Assembly (NCBI GenBank): GCA_009760855.2 | Contig: WPIO01000143.1 | Location: forward strand, 862,237-926,236 | DNA from: Cristatella mucedo | Lineage: Eukaryota; Bryozoa; Phylactolaemata; Cristatellidae | Direction: 5' to 3' | Length of the DNA: 64,000 nt | Shown: positions 37,641 through 49,515 of the stretch, one piece after another | How positions within the stretch are numbered: position 1 is the first letter of the stretch | How the letters are laid out: every line of letters begins with the position of its first letter | Made by a program: the position numbers and the translations under genes | The notes under the pieces: generated by a model | Told to the model about the DNA's origin: nothing | Database searches by the model: none | Seen by the model: the letters and a program-made list of their open reading frames with translations, nothing else

Positions 37641-39094
37641 CAATGAATTTGAGGATCAGCTGAGGATGCGGCTGAATTACTTGAGTCAGAACAGCTGGCG
37701 GTGCGATGCCGTATGCCGTCTATGACTGGGCATTTGGGTGGATATTTAGGCAGGGGCATCAGAATCTAAGGATTTGGACATGAGCACTAAACTGTGAACT
37801 GTAAACTGTGTACGTGGCTTGATGAGTGAGGTAGAGTTCGGTGTGAAGTAGAGCATATAACGAGGCGCCATTACAACTTCAACGCCAAACAAACCCAGCA
37901 GCAGCAGATTTTTGCGTCACTCTTGCACTTTTTATTCCATTGACCGTATGACCTGCGAGTTAGACTTTAAAAAGTCAAGTCGAGATTTCACAAATGCATG
38001 GAATAACTTTGATGTACTATTCGTGTTAAAGGAAGCCCAAATTTATGTGAAAGTATGCAGCTGACTTGTATTCAGTGAGCTGCAGAATTCACACTCTATT
38101 TTATCTAAAACCAGTGTCGATTCTAGAATGGCTACCGAATGCAAAGTATATGTTCCTTACTATTTAAGCGGGGGCGTATGCATATAGGACTATGTGGACA
38201 TTTTATGTCCTGTTTCGCCAACTCTTCATCTTGTTTTCACAATTTAGATTCATGTTTACACTGTTTGCCTTATTTAGATTACTTTGGAGATCGAGTAAAG
38301 GATGCTCATATATTTGGAATAAATCAACCGACGGCAAGTAAGGCAAACGTTCTGATCGCTGCATTTCGAGTTGTGTTCCCAATCTTTTCGCCGCCCGCTT
38401 TACGCCAACCTTGACCCCTAGCTTTATCCTACGCCTACGTTGGTGGCACTTGGCGAAGATACTAGATGGAATGCACGGAAATCCGGCTGATCCGCCCATC
38501 TGACTGAAGCCACGCTCGTTGCTATGCAAGCTTGGGCGATTTATTGATGTAGAAATTTCCGAGCAGATCAGAAGCGGTCAGATTGTCAATTATTGATTGT
38601 CAAATCTGTTCTTCACAATAGTTTTCAGAGCTTTACATCGGTTTCACATTGAATTTTTCCGGCTTACTTAAGTTCACTACTAAGTAATTGTGGCTCACCT
38701 AAGGAAATCGTCTGGCACAGTTGGGTGTAATGACCGACTCCGACTATTTGGAGTACGCGACGTATGTCCGGCCGCGTAAACGTAGGTCGCGGCTAATATT
38801 TTAACCAGAGCTACCCAATCGCGCCCATGCATGTTGCACATTTAAAAAATAAAATTAAACGTCATATGATTAGATTATCCCATTTTATGCAACTTCAAAA
38901 AAAGCCTTTACGGCTAGAAAATGGAAGACTGTCGTCTGCAGGACCCAAATTGAGAACTTCGGTCTTTAAATGCAGACGCCGCATCACGTGCTATAAGCAG
39001 CGATCGGAAAAATGCGAACAGCTAATGTAAAAAGTGCGTTTGAAATTTAGTTGTAATAAATATACTTTTCAAGTTCAAATGAAATTCTGTTTTT
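37641..39094. other. Unassigned DNA
   Basis: About 1.4 kb with short open frames only (38139-38414 plus, 38203-38529 minus, 38827-39030 plus). No recognisable domain. Confidence 0.4.
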
Positions 39095-39450
39095 AGGTAA
39101 TAAACAGAATACGCTTTTATAGCACCCTCAGAAAACTCAGTCTCTTTATAGGCACTTTGTATCTGCCCCTAACGAAGCACGATCGAATGGTTCAATGGTT
39201 TACCCTGCTCAATTACGAAAAGCATAACATGGTTATAGGTGATATGCACAGGGCCAGCATGCAAATACGGTTAGTGGCAGCATGCATAGTGTCAGCACGC
39301 ATAATAACACTAAGCAAAAATTACGTGAACCCACGAAAAGCTGGGAAAGATAGATGCGTTTCTGGCTTCTTTTGAATGTCTCCAAGACAGGATTTTGCGG
39401 CGAGAGTAAGAAGTGACTTTCATGCTTTGGGACCAGACTTACTAAAGGCA
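39095..39450 (-). mobile_element. L2-A 3' end, antisense
   Basis: Tail (TATAGCACCCTCAGAAAACT), 3' UTR (GGCCAGCATGCAAATACGG) and the last residues of the ORF. It meets a plus-strand L2-A copy at about 39450, tail-out. Confidence 0.8.
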
Positions 39451-39953
39451 CTGTCTCTAACGCTCAAAACTGGCTCTTCCATTTTTCTCCTGCTGAATCT
39501 GCACAAAATCTAGGTGTCCTGTTCCAAAGTGACCTTTCATTAAAAGACCACATTGACTCCACAGGCAAGTCAGGCTACTTTGAGCTACACAACATTGCTG
39601 AAATTCGGGCTTGTAAAGACAGGAATACCACATCTAAATTGGTCCATGCATTTGAGACATCCCGTCTTGACTTTTAAGTCACTACCTGCTGGTCTAGCGG
39701 TGTGTGAAATCAGGCACTTACAGCAGATGCAAAACTATGCAGCTAGGCTTGTCTTTTGTGAGCGTCGCAGTTGCCGCACCTCACCACTTCTCGCCGACCT
39801 GCACTGGCTCTATGTCAAGCAATGCATCAACTTCAAGATTTTGTCACTCACTTTTAGGTCCCTTCATTCTTTGGCTCGAGCTTACCTGTAATATCTTCTC
39901 ACCCGCCAAGATTAGCATCGTTACCACTCGCTTTTTGGAATCTAACTGTTTTC

Positions 39954-40087
39954 CGAGCTGGTTCGGTCCAGCGGTTAAAGTGTTCGCCCCAACCAAGGTC
40001 AGGCAGAAGTCGTGGGCTCGAGCCCCCCCCCCTCCAGGCATGTGTGAAGCACCTGAATAGAGATTAAGTTCTCTTCGGTCTCAATAA
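39954..40087 (+). mobile_element. SINE-B copy inside L2-A
   Basis: Head GAGCTGGTTCGGTCCAGCGG, B box GGGCTCGAGCCC (40014-40025) followed by a run of C, then 'gaagcacctgaatagagatt' and 'aagttctctt'. It interrupts the L2-A segment whose consensus continues with CTATACCTCGTACAAAC. Confidence 0.85.
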
Positions 40088-40089
40088 AT

Positions 40090-40169
<80 letters not shown>
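40088..40169. repeat. (TA)n microsatellite at SINE-B tail
   Basis: A TA run with one TATTATATTG interruption, placed at the 3' end of the inserted SINE-B. Confidence 0.95.
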
Positions 40170-40171
<2 letters not shown>

Positions 40172-40561
40172 ATGCCTCGTACAAATCTCAAATCCTTTGC
40201 AGACTGTGCCTTCAGTTCGTATGTTCCCACATCCTGAAGCTCACTTCCGACTCGCGTCATGACATCTCCTGACTTGACCACATTTAAAAAGAAACTGGAC
40301 GCCAATTTATCTCATCATTTAGTGGGCTCCTGTGATTTGTCCTTCGAGTGTTTATGCTTGCTGACACTGTGCATGCTGCCGCTAGCCAAACTTGCATGCT
40401 GACCCTGTGCATGTCAACCTAACCTTGTTATTCCTGTTGTTTGCTGAGCAAGCTGTCACTAACCCTTCGATCGTGCTAGCTTTGCAGCAAACGTAAAGTG
40501 CATAGAAAGATATTTGGTTTTCTGAGGTTCTATGTAAAATATGCTACTATTATTATTATTA

Positions 40562-40770
40562 TTAAGCGATTGCGTTACGTACGAGGTATAGGTAAACCAT
40601 TAGATTACGAAAAGCTGGTGGTACGATGCTTAGCCTTTCCGGAAGTAAATCGGATAGTTAGGCTGGAGCCAAAGAATGAATAGACTTAAAAGAGAGTGAA
40701 AAATAAGCCTTGACGTAAATGCGTTGTTTGACTTGGAGCCGGTGCATGTCAGCGAGAATTTGTGTATAGG
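40562..40770 (-). mobile_element. L2-A fragment, antisense
   Basis: CGTACGAGGTATAGGTAAAC through GCTGGAGCCAAAGAATGAA to GTGCATGTCAGCGAGAA is the reverse complement of the C-terminal ORF segment. No tail. Confidence 0.75.
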
Positions 40771-40784
40771 GTTTTCTCGTAACT

Positions 40785-40985
40785 GGTGGGCCGTGATAGC
40801 ACACTAGGTAAGGCGGTTGCTTTCACGACCTCGGTCCCGAGGTCGTGGGTTCGATTCCTGCGGTGGGCGATCCTTTATCGCCACTGCAAGCGGTGGTGAT
40901 AGCCGTAAAAGGCTCTTCTGTCGCTATACAAAAAGAGGCTGTTTAATCAGCTAGGATTTATTTATGATGTATTTATTAGCAGTAA
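40785..40985 (+). mobile_element. SINE-A copy, well preserved
   Basis: Head with A-box region GCACACTAGGTAAGGCGG, B box GGGTTCGATTCC (40847-40858), body GCCACTGCAAGCGGTGGTGA, and tail GGCTGTTTAATCAGCTAGGA with TTTATTTATG. This is close to the apparent consensus. Confidence 0.9.
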
Positions 40986-41350
40986 CATTAAAACAGCATT
41001 TTCAACCAAAATACAAAAATGTGAAACAGCATTTTTAGTTTCGCTGTTTCTAATGGAAATTGCTTTAATAAAAAGATACTACAAAAGAAGCTCCAACGCT
41101 CATTCTAGATAGGAAATGTGTAAGAGGAAACAAATTTTTAAAATATCTTTTGAATGTGCGAGTGATTTGTTACGATGATTTGATACAATTGGCCAGAAAC
41201 TAAAGCTGAAGTGCAATTGTGAAAACACCAAGTATGTCTATGGATTAAATGGACCTGTCTGCATCAATAACTATTTTTGTCCTTTTCAGCCATGTCTTCA
41301 GTTAGGAAATGCGCAGAAAAAGAAATGCTTCAACTACAGATGAGACAGAG
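40986..41350. other. No recognisable gene
   Basis: AT-rich DNA with no recognised element. Confidence 0.4.
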
Positions 41351-41554
41351 CAGTGGTCGCAATGCCGTGACCACTGCCGCGACCCATACATACATACATA
41401 CATACAGCTCCTCATGTTATGGCCTCAACCTCAACCATACAATCACTGCGTGCAAAATGTAAACGTGCGTGTTTTCGATGGTATTAGGCGAACAATGTGA
41501 AATGGTCGTTCGACCCTCAAAGAGGGGTCGCGACCCACAGGTTGAGAACCACTG
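41351..41554. mobile_element. Possible short non-autonomous hAT element
   Basis: The right end (41524-41554) reads as the reverse complement of CAGTGGTTCTCAACCTGTGG, a terminal repeat typical of hAT elements. A left end beginning CAGTGGTCGC lies at 41351. The flanking 8-mers AGACAGAG and AGGTAGAG match at 6 of 8 positions, so the target duplication is only suggestive. A CATA microsatellite lies inside. The right end is convincing; the left end is not. Confidence 0.5.
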
Positions 41555-41701
41555 AGGTAGAGGATCAATGTGGGCGCTCCAATAAAATCATCAACTGTTC
41601 TGGAAACCCCGCAGCAACATTGAAGAATCCTCTGAAAATACACGGACTTTATTTTGAAAAACTTGCTTGATGGAATGGATCAAAAAAAGAGCTCGTGAAC
41701 A

Positions 41702-42010
41702 ATGGAAGAACGGAGAACGGAAACGATTGCCGGAAACGATTGCCGGAAACGATTGCCGGAAACGATTGCAGATTTCTTGGGGCGAAAGAGTCTGAAGGAG
41801 ATCGTTACCGATCTGGTTACTGATGGAATGTCAATTATACATATCCCTAGAAATAAAGACATATGCCAATCAATCCCACGGGACGGAATTCAACTTCTAG
41901 CAAAAGAAAGCAACGTGATAACGTTGGTGCATGATGATTACAATGAAAATATAAACAAAACGATTGCTTACATAAGGAGGAAAACTAGTGTCGACGAAAG
42001 TGTAGCATGA
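41702..42010 (+). pseudogene. Possible hAT transposase central fragment
   Basis: An open frame of 102 codons begins in a 13-bp tandem repeat (CGGAAACGATTGC, four copies, 41725-41768). It contains LVTDGMSI and, further on, DGIQLLAKES and NENINKTIAYIRRK. These resemble, in order, the TDGAS, HG-hydrophobic and linker segments of hAT transposases. It is decayed and the assignment is tentative. It lies just before a clearer hAT relic. Confidence 0.4.
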
Positions 42011-42184
42011 CTGTGGATGAATAAACAACCACGAGAACATGTGGATGAATACGCAACCTCGATTATTCTGAGTCAACATTTATGATAGTGGTGATACACA
42101 AAATCACGACGGGTCTTGTTCGTGTATGGGTTTGTGCAGTGCTCTTGTCGTGGTCGAATCAATGGGACAGCATTTTTCGACTAA

Positions 42185-42330
42185 CAATAGAGTCTGTCGG
42201 CTACCGAATGCGTACCGAAAGCCGCTTAGGCTGTGATAGCACTATACAAAACTCTCCTGCGTAACACCCACATGGTCTTTATGACTTTGTGGAGTTACAG
42301 ACGGAGATACAAACATACATTAATAGAGGG
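42185..42330 (+). mobile_element. L2-B 3' end
   Basis: GTCTGTCGGCTACCGAATGC, CTCTCCTGCGTAACACCCAC, GACTTTGTGGAGTTACAGAC and the terminal 'ggagatacaaacatacatta'. It is a severely 5'-truncated copy lying between the two hAT-like segments. Confidence 0.9.
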
Positions 42331-43545
42331 ATTTGTTGTGGTCTACTCAAGACAAAGCTGCAGTAAATAAGAAATACATTAGCTACATCGCTGTCATCAC
42401 TTATTTCTGCTTAAACCATGGTCTGCACCTTGGAGTACGTGACACATTGTACAAGAAGAAAACTGAAATGGAAATTGTAACCTGGATAGTGACGATATTG
42501 GTGAAATATACAATTTTGAAGCAGAAGTACAGGAAGTGCTCAGCAATGATACACTGATATATGATACTGATATCATCGCGATACCTGATACAATGATATC
42601 ATGATACACTAGAAGGAGACTCCAATATACCACAATCTTCTCAATAAAACACGCAAACTTATCAAATTCATCAAAACATCAGTGCTCGAAATAATGTCTC
42701 ACTTCAAATAAAAACCTGAACTCGGAAGCGAGATTGAACTCCATCTTGACTTCAAGACGCGCCGCTGAAACTCCATCCCATCAATGTTAGAGCTGCTAGT
42801 ACAGACAGCAGTCACCATCCAAGAGGTATTAACCTAATTCAATGAGCTAAAACAGATAGATTTAGTTGATTTTCATGCTCTCAAAACTCTTCTGGAGGCA
42901 ATGGAACCTGTGAAACTTGCTGTTCTGAACTTAAATCGAGAAGATGCGACGTTGGTGAGTAGTGATACAATTTTAAAATTCATGTTCAGCAAGGTCTTGA
43001 ACTTGAATAATGACAGTAAAAAACTCATTGAAAATTATAAAGTTTTAGGTGTAAGATTTATTGAACAAACAAGGACGCCATAAAATTATTGCAATGTCTC
43101 AAAACCTCATCTTTCGCCCGTTAAAAAATATGCTAAATGCAGCAGGAAGTCTAGTGTCTCATCTATTTGGAGTCAAAGATGTAGAGGTTTTCGTCGAACA
43201 GCAGTCACATGATGCTGAGAATGTGAACTTGTCTCTTCCAGATCAATTGATATTGTTGCTTCAAGAAGATGGATCATCAATTGCAGTTGGAGGGTAAGAC
43301 AGTTTCAAATGGCCCAAGTCCGAATTCAAGCTCTTTAGGAATTCTGACCAGCCAACCAAAAATCTACAAATCTTGTACAACGCAATTTTATCAATTGAAC
43401 AGACTTCAATGGACGTTGAAAGAGCTTTTCCGGTCAGTACGAATTTATGTAACAAATTCGAGATCGCGTCTCTCAGACTAGTCGGTCAAGGCACTTGTAT
43501 TCTTGAACTGTCATTATGACAGGAAGCAAAATTTTATTGATTTAG
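42331..43545 (+). pseudogene. hAT transposase relic
   Basis: Segments in order: CLNHGLHLGVRDTLYKKK (42410-42463) fits the conserved hAT 'HG.HL.V.D.LYKKK' region. LNKTRKLIKFIKTS near 42632 is next. Then MEPVKLAVLNLNREDATL (42901 on, open for 60 codons) fits the 'EPVKLAVEALCRRDATL' region. VERAFPVSTNLCNKFEIASL near 43420 fits the C-terminal dimerisation motif. Stops and frameshifts separate the parts. Plus-strand order and spacing match one decayed transposase. Terminal repeats for this copy are not identified. Confidence 0.75.
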
Positions 43546-43744
43546 ACATATCGCAAAATATATGCAATATAACGAAGTTCATTAAATAAGTAAGCTATTT
43601 TCTGTTAATTAGTGAAAAAATGGAAAAGCCAGAAAAGATAACTGTTGGCAGCTGTTTTTGGAAAATCGATAACAGTAAACAGCTGCATTTCAAAACTGAC
43701 TCTGTTTGAAAAACCCTAGTGGTACTGCACTTATCCACCTAAAC

Positions 43745-44325
43745 TCACATCCCACCACTTCTCGCCGACCTGTACTGGCTACCAGTCAAGCAACAGATAC
43801 ACTTGAAGGTTTAGTCGCTCACTTTTAGGTCACTTAATTCTTTGGCTCCAGCCTATCTCTCAGATATACTTCTCCATCAGGCCAAGCATAATACCACCCG
43901 CTTTTCGGAATCCAACAGTCTACAAATACCTCGTACAAACCTCAAATCCTTTGGAGACGATGCATTTAGTTCGTATGCTCCCAAAGGCTGGAACTCCCTC
44001 CCGACTTGCGTCACAACACTCTCTGACTTGATCACATTTAAAAAGATCTTAAAAACGTCCCTACTTCAAGATTCATTGAGTCGGTCCCTGTGATTCGTTC
44101 CTTATGTGCTTATGCGTCCTGAAACTGTGCATGCTGCCACTAACCACATTTGCATGCTGACCGTGTGAATGTCACCCCTAATTGTGTTATTCATGTTGTT
44201 TATTAAGCATGTTATTATTCACCATCCAATCGCGTTTTGCTTTGCGGAAAATGTAAAGCGCCTACAAAAAGATTGAGTTCTCTGATGGGGCTTTATCAAG
44301 TGTATTATTACTATTATTAGGCAAC
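43745..44325 (+). mobile_element. L2-A 3' end
   Basis: The ORF C-terminus (frame 43842-44093, SFGDDAFSSYAPKGWNSL) is followed by 3' UTR and tail with ATT repeats. Confidence 0.9.
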
Positions 44326-46130
44326 TGCTATGCTCACGACAGAGAGGTCTAGCTGCAGAGTTTTGCTACAGTTGTAAGCACCCGGGTCCCCAGGAAGGTA
44401 GATCAGTAAGACGGGAGTTACAGAAGTCAAGACGGAATGTCACGATTGCATTGACTAATGTAGTAACAGTGTCCCTGTCTAAGGTAGTCTGAATTTTAGC
44501 AATGTTGTGTAGATGAAAGTAGACAGACTCGTCTGTCGGACTGATGTTGTCGTCTAATGAAAGATCACTTTTGACCAGGACACCGGGAGTTTGACCAGGA
44601 GTATCGTGCCGATTCAAGAAATATGCTGGTAGAGCATACTTTAAGCATTCACCTTCCTAATTTATGAATCGCACTTAGTCTACCAAGACGAGCAACTTGG
44701 CTGTATCATCATTCAATTTAGGAAAGTTTGCTATCCCTTCGCGAATGTCATCAATTAATGCAGAAGGGAAGTTGAGAGAATTCGACGTGCTGGGAGGCCG
44801 GGAGGAATCAAAGCAAAGGTATAACAGAGTGTCATCTGTATAGAAGAGTAACTTAGATTATGCCTAGCAATCACATCGGATAGAGGGAGAGTAAAAACCG
44901 TGAAATAACAGGAGCAAGCACAGACTCCTGACGTACGCCATATTTCAGAGGTACCTCAGATGATCTTTGTCCTTCTACGTCAATACTCTGGAGTCTCCCA
45001 CTGAGATAGGACCTGAACCATTGCAGAGCAGTGCCAGTGATGCCCAGCCGAGATAAGAGGTGCTCGAAAATTACTTGGCGATCAATAGTATTACAAGCTA
45101 CCGAAAGATCCGATGCAAAACAAGCAGAGACACTATACCCGAGTCTGCATTCCTAAGTAGATTGTTGTACACCCGAAAGCGACGCTGAGTCTGTGGAGTG
45201 ATTAGAACTAAAGCCGAACTAGAACTTAGTTGCAAGGTTTGAAGTTTCATTATATGAATTCAGCTGGTTTGCCACTACTCATCCCAGCGTCTTTGATAAA
45301 AACGGTAGAGTGGAGACTAGTCGGTGGCTGCGAAAGTTCTCTTGGTCAAGGGTCACTTTCTTGAGTAGTGGCCTGACTCGAACCTTTTTGAAAGTTGCCG
45401 AGACATGACCTGAGGCTAATGACATATTTATGATGTTAGCTATGCATAGAAGCAGCATGCATCTATGCATCCAAGAAGTAGGACAGCGAAAATAGAGTTT
45501 AGAGGACTAGTTGCATTCTTTGATTAGGATGTGAAGTTCAGGACAAGGTGACTAGTGACCTCCTTGAATGTAGACATTGAGATGAGTTGAGGGACAGGAT
45601 TCCAGGGGGGGATGCCGCCATCTTAGGGATGGACTCCCTGATCTTGTCTATCTTGTTGACAAAGAATCTAGAGAAGCAATCAGCTAGATCATCAAAGGGA
45701 TCACTAAGTAAGGAGCTAACCTCGCACTGCTTAAGGAGATGATTTATGGTCGGCATCAGCGCTTTTGGATTGAGCACCTGCGAAGAAGCAATGATTTTAT
45801 AGAAGCTAGACTCGGCTTTTGATCGAATCGATTGGTATTATCTACGGTAGTTCTCGCATGCCTCTCTATGGAGCGTCAGTCCTGATTTTGTGTATGCTTT
45901 TTCCAGTTTGGGCTTCGTAGACCTAGCTAGTGTAATGGCTGTGGTAAACCAAAGGACATCTGGCCGATGGGGCACATAGCACTTAGTCGAAGGTGCCAAC
46001 TCGTCTAGTGTGTCAGCTAGTGTCGTGTTGCAGCAATCTACCAATAATGACAAGTCAGAAGGGGGATTTAGCAGCAGGGGCAAACCAGATATTCTTGCAC
46101 GGACAGCATCAATGTCAAGGACATTGAGGT
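44326..46130 (-). mobile_element. L2-A copy, linker through RT, antisense
   Basis: On the minus strand, from 46130 down: end of endonuclease/linker (VPHRPDVLWFTTAITLARST), the segment with DPFDDLADCFSRFFVNKIDK (45538-45777), then RT (VNIINMSLASG region near 45430, YADD region near 44845 decayed), to DFCNSRLTDLPSWG at 44400. It lacks 3' UTR and tail. Frameshifts are common. Confidence 0.85.
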
Positions 46131-46134
46131 TTCA

Positions 46135-46395
46135 CGATTCCTAGGTGATAGTAGATTATGAAGAGGAGGGCACACATTGAATGTACACTTCGACGTAGTG
46201 GACCGAATCGATGGACATGAGTCCAGTGTTGATGTAATTGTGGGACAGGATTTTAGAGAGGACGGTGGCACCTTAGGGATGGATGCTCAGATATTGTCTA
46301 TCTTGCTGATGACAGAGAAGCTAGGGAGCAGTCGGCTAAGTCTCCACAAGGATCACATGATCAGGAGCTAGTCACGTGGGAGTGGCTAATGAGAT
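46135..46395 (-). mobile_element. L2-A fragment, antisense, duplicated segment
   Basis: It contains a second version of the 'agggatgga...tgtctatctt' segment also present at 45630-45655, joined to an endonuclease-linker segment. It therefore comes from another copy or a rearrangement. Confidence 0.65.
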
Positions 46396-46399
46396 GGCT

Positions 46400-48890
46400 G
46401 ATTGTAATGCAATGTATCTCCGTCTGTAACTCCACAAAGTCATAAAGACCATGTGGGTGTTACACAGGAGAGTTTTGTATAGATCAATCGCAGCCTAAGC
46501 GGCTTTCGGTACGCATTCGGTACCCAAAAGACTTCGTCTCACACAGCAAAGAGAAAGTGGGAAGCATAGCTGAGTCAGGAGAGCAGTTGAGGTAGGGAGT
46601 AGCATAGAAGTAGCAGCTCAGGACCGCAGAAGAGGATGTGCCATAGTCGGAAGTAGGAGAGTAGTTGTCGTGGCGTAAGAATTGTGGAAGCAAGTTCCAC
46701 AGTCTACGACCTGCAGAGCTAAAGCTTCTGTCACCAACTGTCTTTAAGCTGAGGAGTGGAACAGCTAATATATTGCTCACACAGGACCAGAAGGCGCGAA
46801 CAGGTTGAAACTGATGCAGCAGTTCAGCTAGGTACGAAGGAGCCAAGCCATGGAGGGCCTTGTGGGTCAGCTTAAGAACTTTGCTCTGTATCCTTTGCTC
46901 AACCGGCAACCATCCTAGCTCTTTCAGCAAAGGAGACACGTGCTCAAACCGCTGAGACTTGAGGACTAGCCTTGCAGCCATATTCATTGTCCGCTATAGT
47001 GGCATAATAGCTTTCTTTGGCAGCCCAGCAAAAAGGGAATTACATTAATCAAGCCGAGACAGAACTAAGAGCTAGTTAAACTTTTTACAAGCCACTGTGG
47101 GAGACAGCTCCTAATCTTGGATAGGGATCAGATGTGATGGCTAGCTGTAGAGGCAGTCTTTTGAATGAAGCTTTTGAAATTAAGGCAGTTGTCGAACACG
47201 ACACCTAAATTTCGAGCAAGTGGTGATGGCCGCACAATAGCACCACCTATTAGAACATCAAAGCCTTTTAATCCAGCTACACTCTTAGGGTGTCCTATGA
47301 GCAGCAGTTCGGTTTTATCTTCATTTAGTTTCAGGAAGTTTTCTGACATCCACGATCGAATATCGGCAAGGCAAGCATTCAGTTTCTCAGTTGCCGCAGC
47401 AGATTCCGACCATTTGAATGACAAATACAACTGACTATCGTCAGCATAGAAGTAATATCCTATTGCATGGGCCTTAATCACTTTTCCCAGAGGTTGTGTA
47501 TAAATGGAGAACAGCGAGGGACCGAGTACAGACCCTTGAGGGACTCCATAGGTGACCCTTCTCGTGTCTGAGACCTGGCCCCCACACGACACGGATTGAA
47601 CACGATCAGACAAGTAGGATTTAAACCATGCTAGTGATTCGTCTGCCAGACTGATCGTTGTTCTCAATCGTTCAAGCAGAACTTCGTGATCAATACTGTC
47701 GAAGGCAGCAGACAGATCTAGCAGAGCTAGGGCAGTGACATTCCCGTCGTCGTTGCCACATAGAATGTCATTGTTAACACGAAGGAGAACCGTTTCAGTA
47801 GAGTGCTGCCTCTTCAACCCTGACTACAATGTTTCTGACATTCCATTATTTTCAATATGTTCAACCAGCTGCTTAGTAACAATATTTTTAAGAATCTTTG
47901 ATAAGAACGGTAGAAGGGAGACTTGGCGATAGTTCGCTAGGACCTCTGTGTCTAAGCCAGTCTTTTTAAGAATGGGTCTAACGATTGCCGATTTGAAGGA
48001 CTTGGGAACGACTCGTCTTCCCGAAGAAGCATTAAAAATCTTAGTTATGGCATGGCTAAGTTGGTCTGCTAGTGACGACCATAGAGATCCAGGTATAGGG
48101 TCTTCAGGAAACGAGCTCTTTTTGCTAGACCTTATTAAGGCAGCCACATCGCTTGCAGAAACGTCGGAGAATCTTTTTAAGGAAGGTCACAAGGTGAGGA
48201 ACGGCGATAGCTTTGGTCGGAGGGGGCTTAATGGAGGCACGAATATGTACAAATTTTTCAGTAAAGAAGGCTGAACACTTTTCGGCTGAGCCCTTAATAT
48301 CTGGGGAGACAGATCTCGTAGAGTCGTAATGGCTCACTAGGTAAGGTGGTTGCTTTTCACGACCTCGGCCCCGAGGTCGTGGGTTCGAATCCTGTTATGG
48401 GCGATTCTTTACCGTCACTGCAAGCGGTGGCGAATGCCGTACAGGCTCTTCTGTTGCTCCACAAAAAAGTGGCTGTTAAATCAGCTAGTGTTTATTTATT
48501 TATTTACAGCATTGGCCAGTAAATGGTTTACTGTCTTATAAATCTGTTTAGTGTCCAACTGGCAAGAATTAAGCTTTCTAATGAAAAAAAGCCCTGGTTT
48601 TTTTAAGCTTTTGGGTGTACACTCAAAGGAAGTCTTTAAAATTGACTAGATCTGCCTCAGACCCCAATTTCTTGAAACGACGTTCTAGCTTGTGCTTAAC
48701 CCGGCGCATCTTAAGGAGTTTTTTGTGGACATCAGTATTTTCAGATTGTAAATCTGTGACTCGACTAAATATGTCTGGGGGAATGTCCGGTGGGGGAAAC
48801 GACCAGTGGGAAATGTCTGCACCCCACTCAAGGATGACTCCACAGGGGCACACAAACTTTTCAGTTGCTCAATCGGTTCCAAGAGTACAA
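46400..48890 (-). mobile_element. L2-B copy, linker through RT to tail, antisense, split by SINE-A
   Basis: This is the longest L2-B copy. The minus strand runs from the linker (SRVTDLQSENTDVHKKLLKM, 48623-48853), interrupted by SINE-A at 48321-48506. It continues through the pre-RT region (SILKNIVTKQLVEHIENN) and the RT catalytic domain to the C-terminal part (SQRFEHVSPLLKELGWLPVE, 46900-46987) and the tail at 46400. The core RT frame 47128-47817 is open for 229 codons with LDLSAAFDSID, GVPQGSVLGPSL and YFYADDSQLY. The endonuclease is absent. Confidence 0.9.
48321..48506 (+). mobile_element. SINE-A copy inside L2-B
   Basis: Head GGCTCACTAGGTAAGGTGG, B box GGGTTCGAATCC (48381-48392), body 'cactgcaagcggtggcgaat' and tail 'gttaaatcagctagtgttta' with TTTATTTATTTA. 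The flanks match the continuous L2-B segment at 57.99 kb, so the insertion site is clear. Confidence 0.9.
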
Positions 48891-49126
48891 GCACACGCCA
48901 TTAAAGATCGGGCTAGCTGCATAACTTCTTGCACCGGTGGAGTGCATGTCGGCATCACTCGAGAGCTTCCACTGAAAGAGACCTAGCAAGAGGTCACAAG
49001 TTCACGTCCTCAGGTCTCTTGGAGCCGACCCTGGACTTTGCCATTCCAGGGCTAGCCTCCAGGCTAGGCGATGCCCAGCTGGACATATCAAATTTCAGTA
49101 GCTCAGTCTGCAGTAGGGTACGTGGG
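48891..49126. other. Spacer, no recognisable gene
   Basis: Short unassigned DNA with small inverted words (CCTGGACTTTGCCATTCCAGG near 49029). Confidence 0.35.
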
Positions 49127-49215
49127 TATGTATGTATGTGTGTGTGTATGTGTGTGTGCATGTGTATGTGTGCGTGTGTGTGCATGTGTGTGTGTGTGTG
49201 TGTGTGTGAGTGTGT

Positions 49216-49264
<49 letters not shown>
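49127..49264. repeat. (TG)n microsatellite
   Basis: TG repeats with TATG, TGCATG and TGAG interruptions, purer toward the 3' end. Confidence 0.97.
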
Positions 49265-49268
<4 letters not shown>

Positions 49269-49515
49269 GTACTATTTCGCTAGTGAGGTGCTAACTCGTG
49301 GGCGAGTGGCTGTATTCGACCGGCTTCCTTTTGCGTTTCGAAAGCGAAACGCCGCAAGCATCACATACAACTTCGGGCACCAACTAGCGTCACGGAATTG
49401 TGCAATCTTATCCTTTTGCCTCGATCATCAAGCCGTCTTGCAGTGCTGAGTGCATGGATTTGCTGCGAGAATAATTTAAAACAGAATTTTTACAACAATC
49501 TCATCGCTATATATT

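Larger units (their letters stand above)
39451..40565 (+). mobile_element. L2-A copy split by SINE-B and an AT repeat
   Basis: 39451-39953 covers the ORF from the post-RT region (SAQNLGVLFQSDLS-type words in shifted frames) to LADLHWLYVKQCINF. A SINE-B and a TA run occupy 39954-40169. The copy resumes at 40170 (CCTCGTACAAATCTCAAATC) and ends in the tail at about 40565. Confidence 0.85.
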
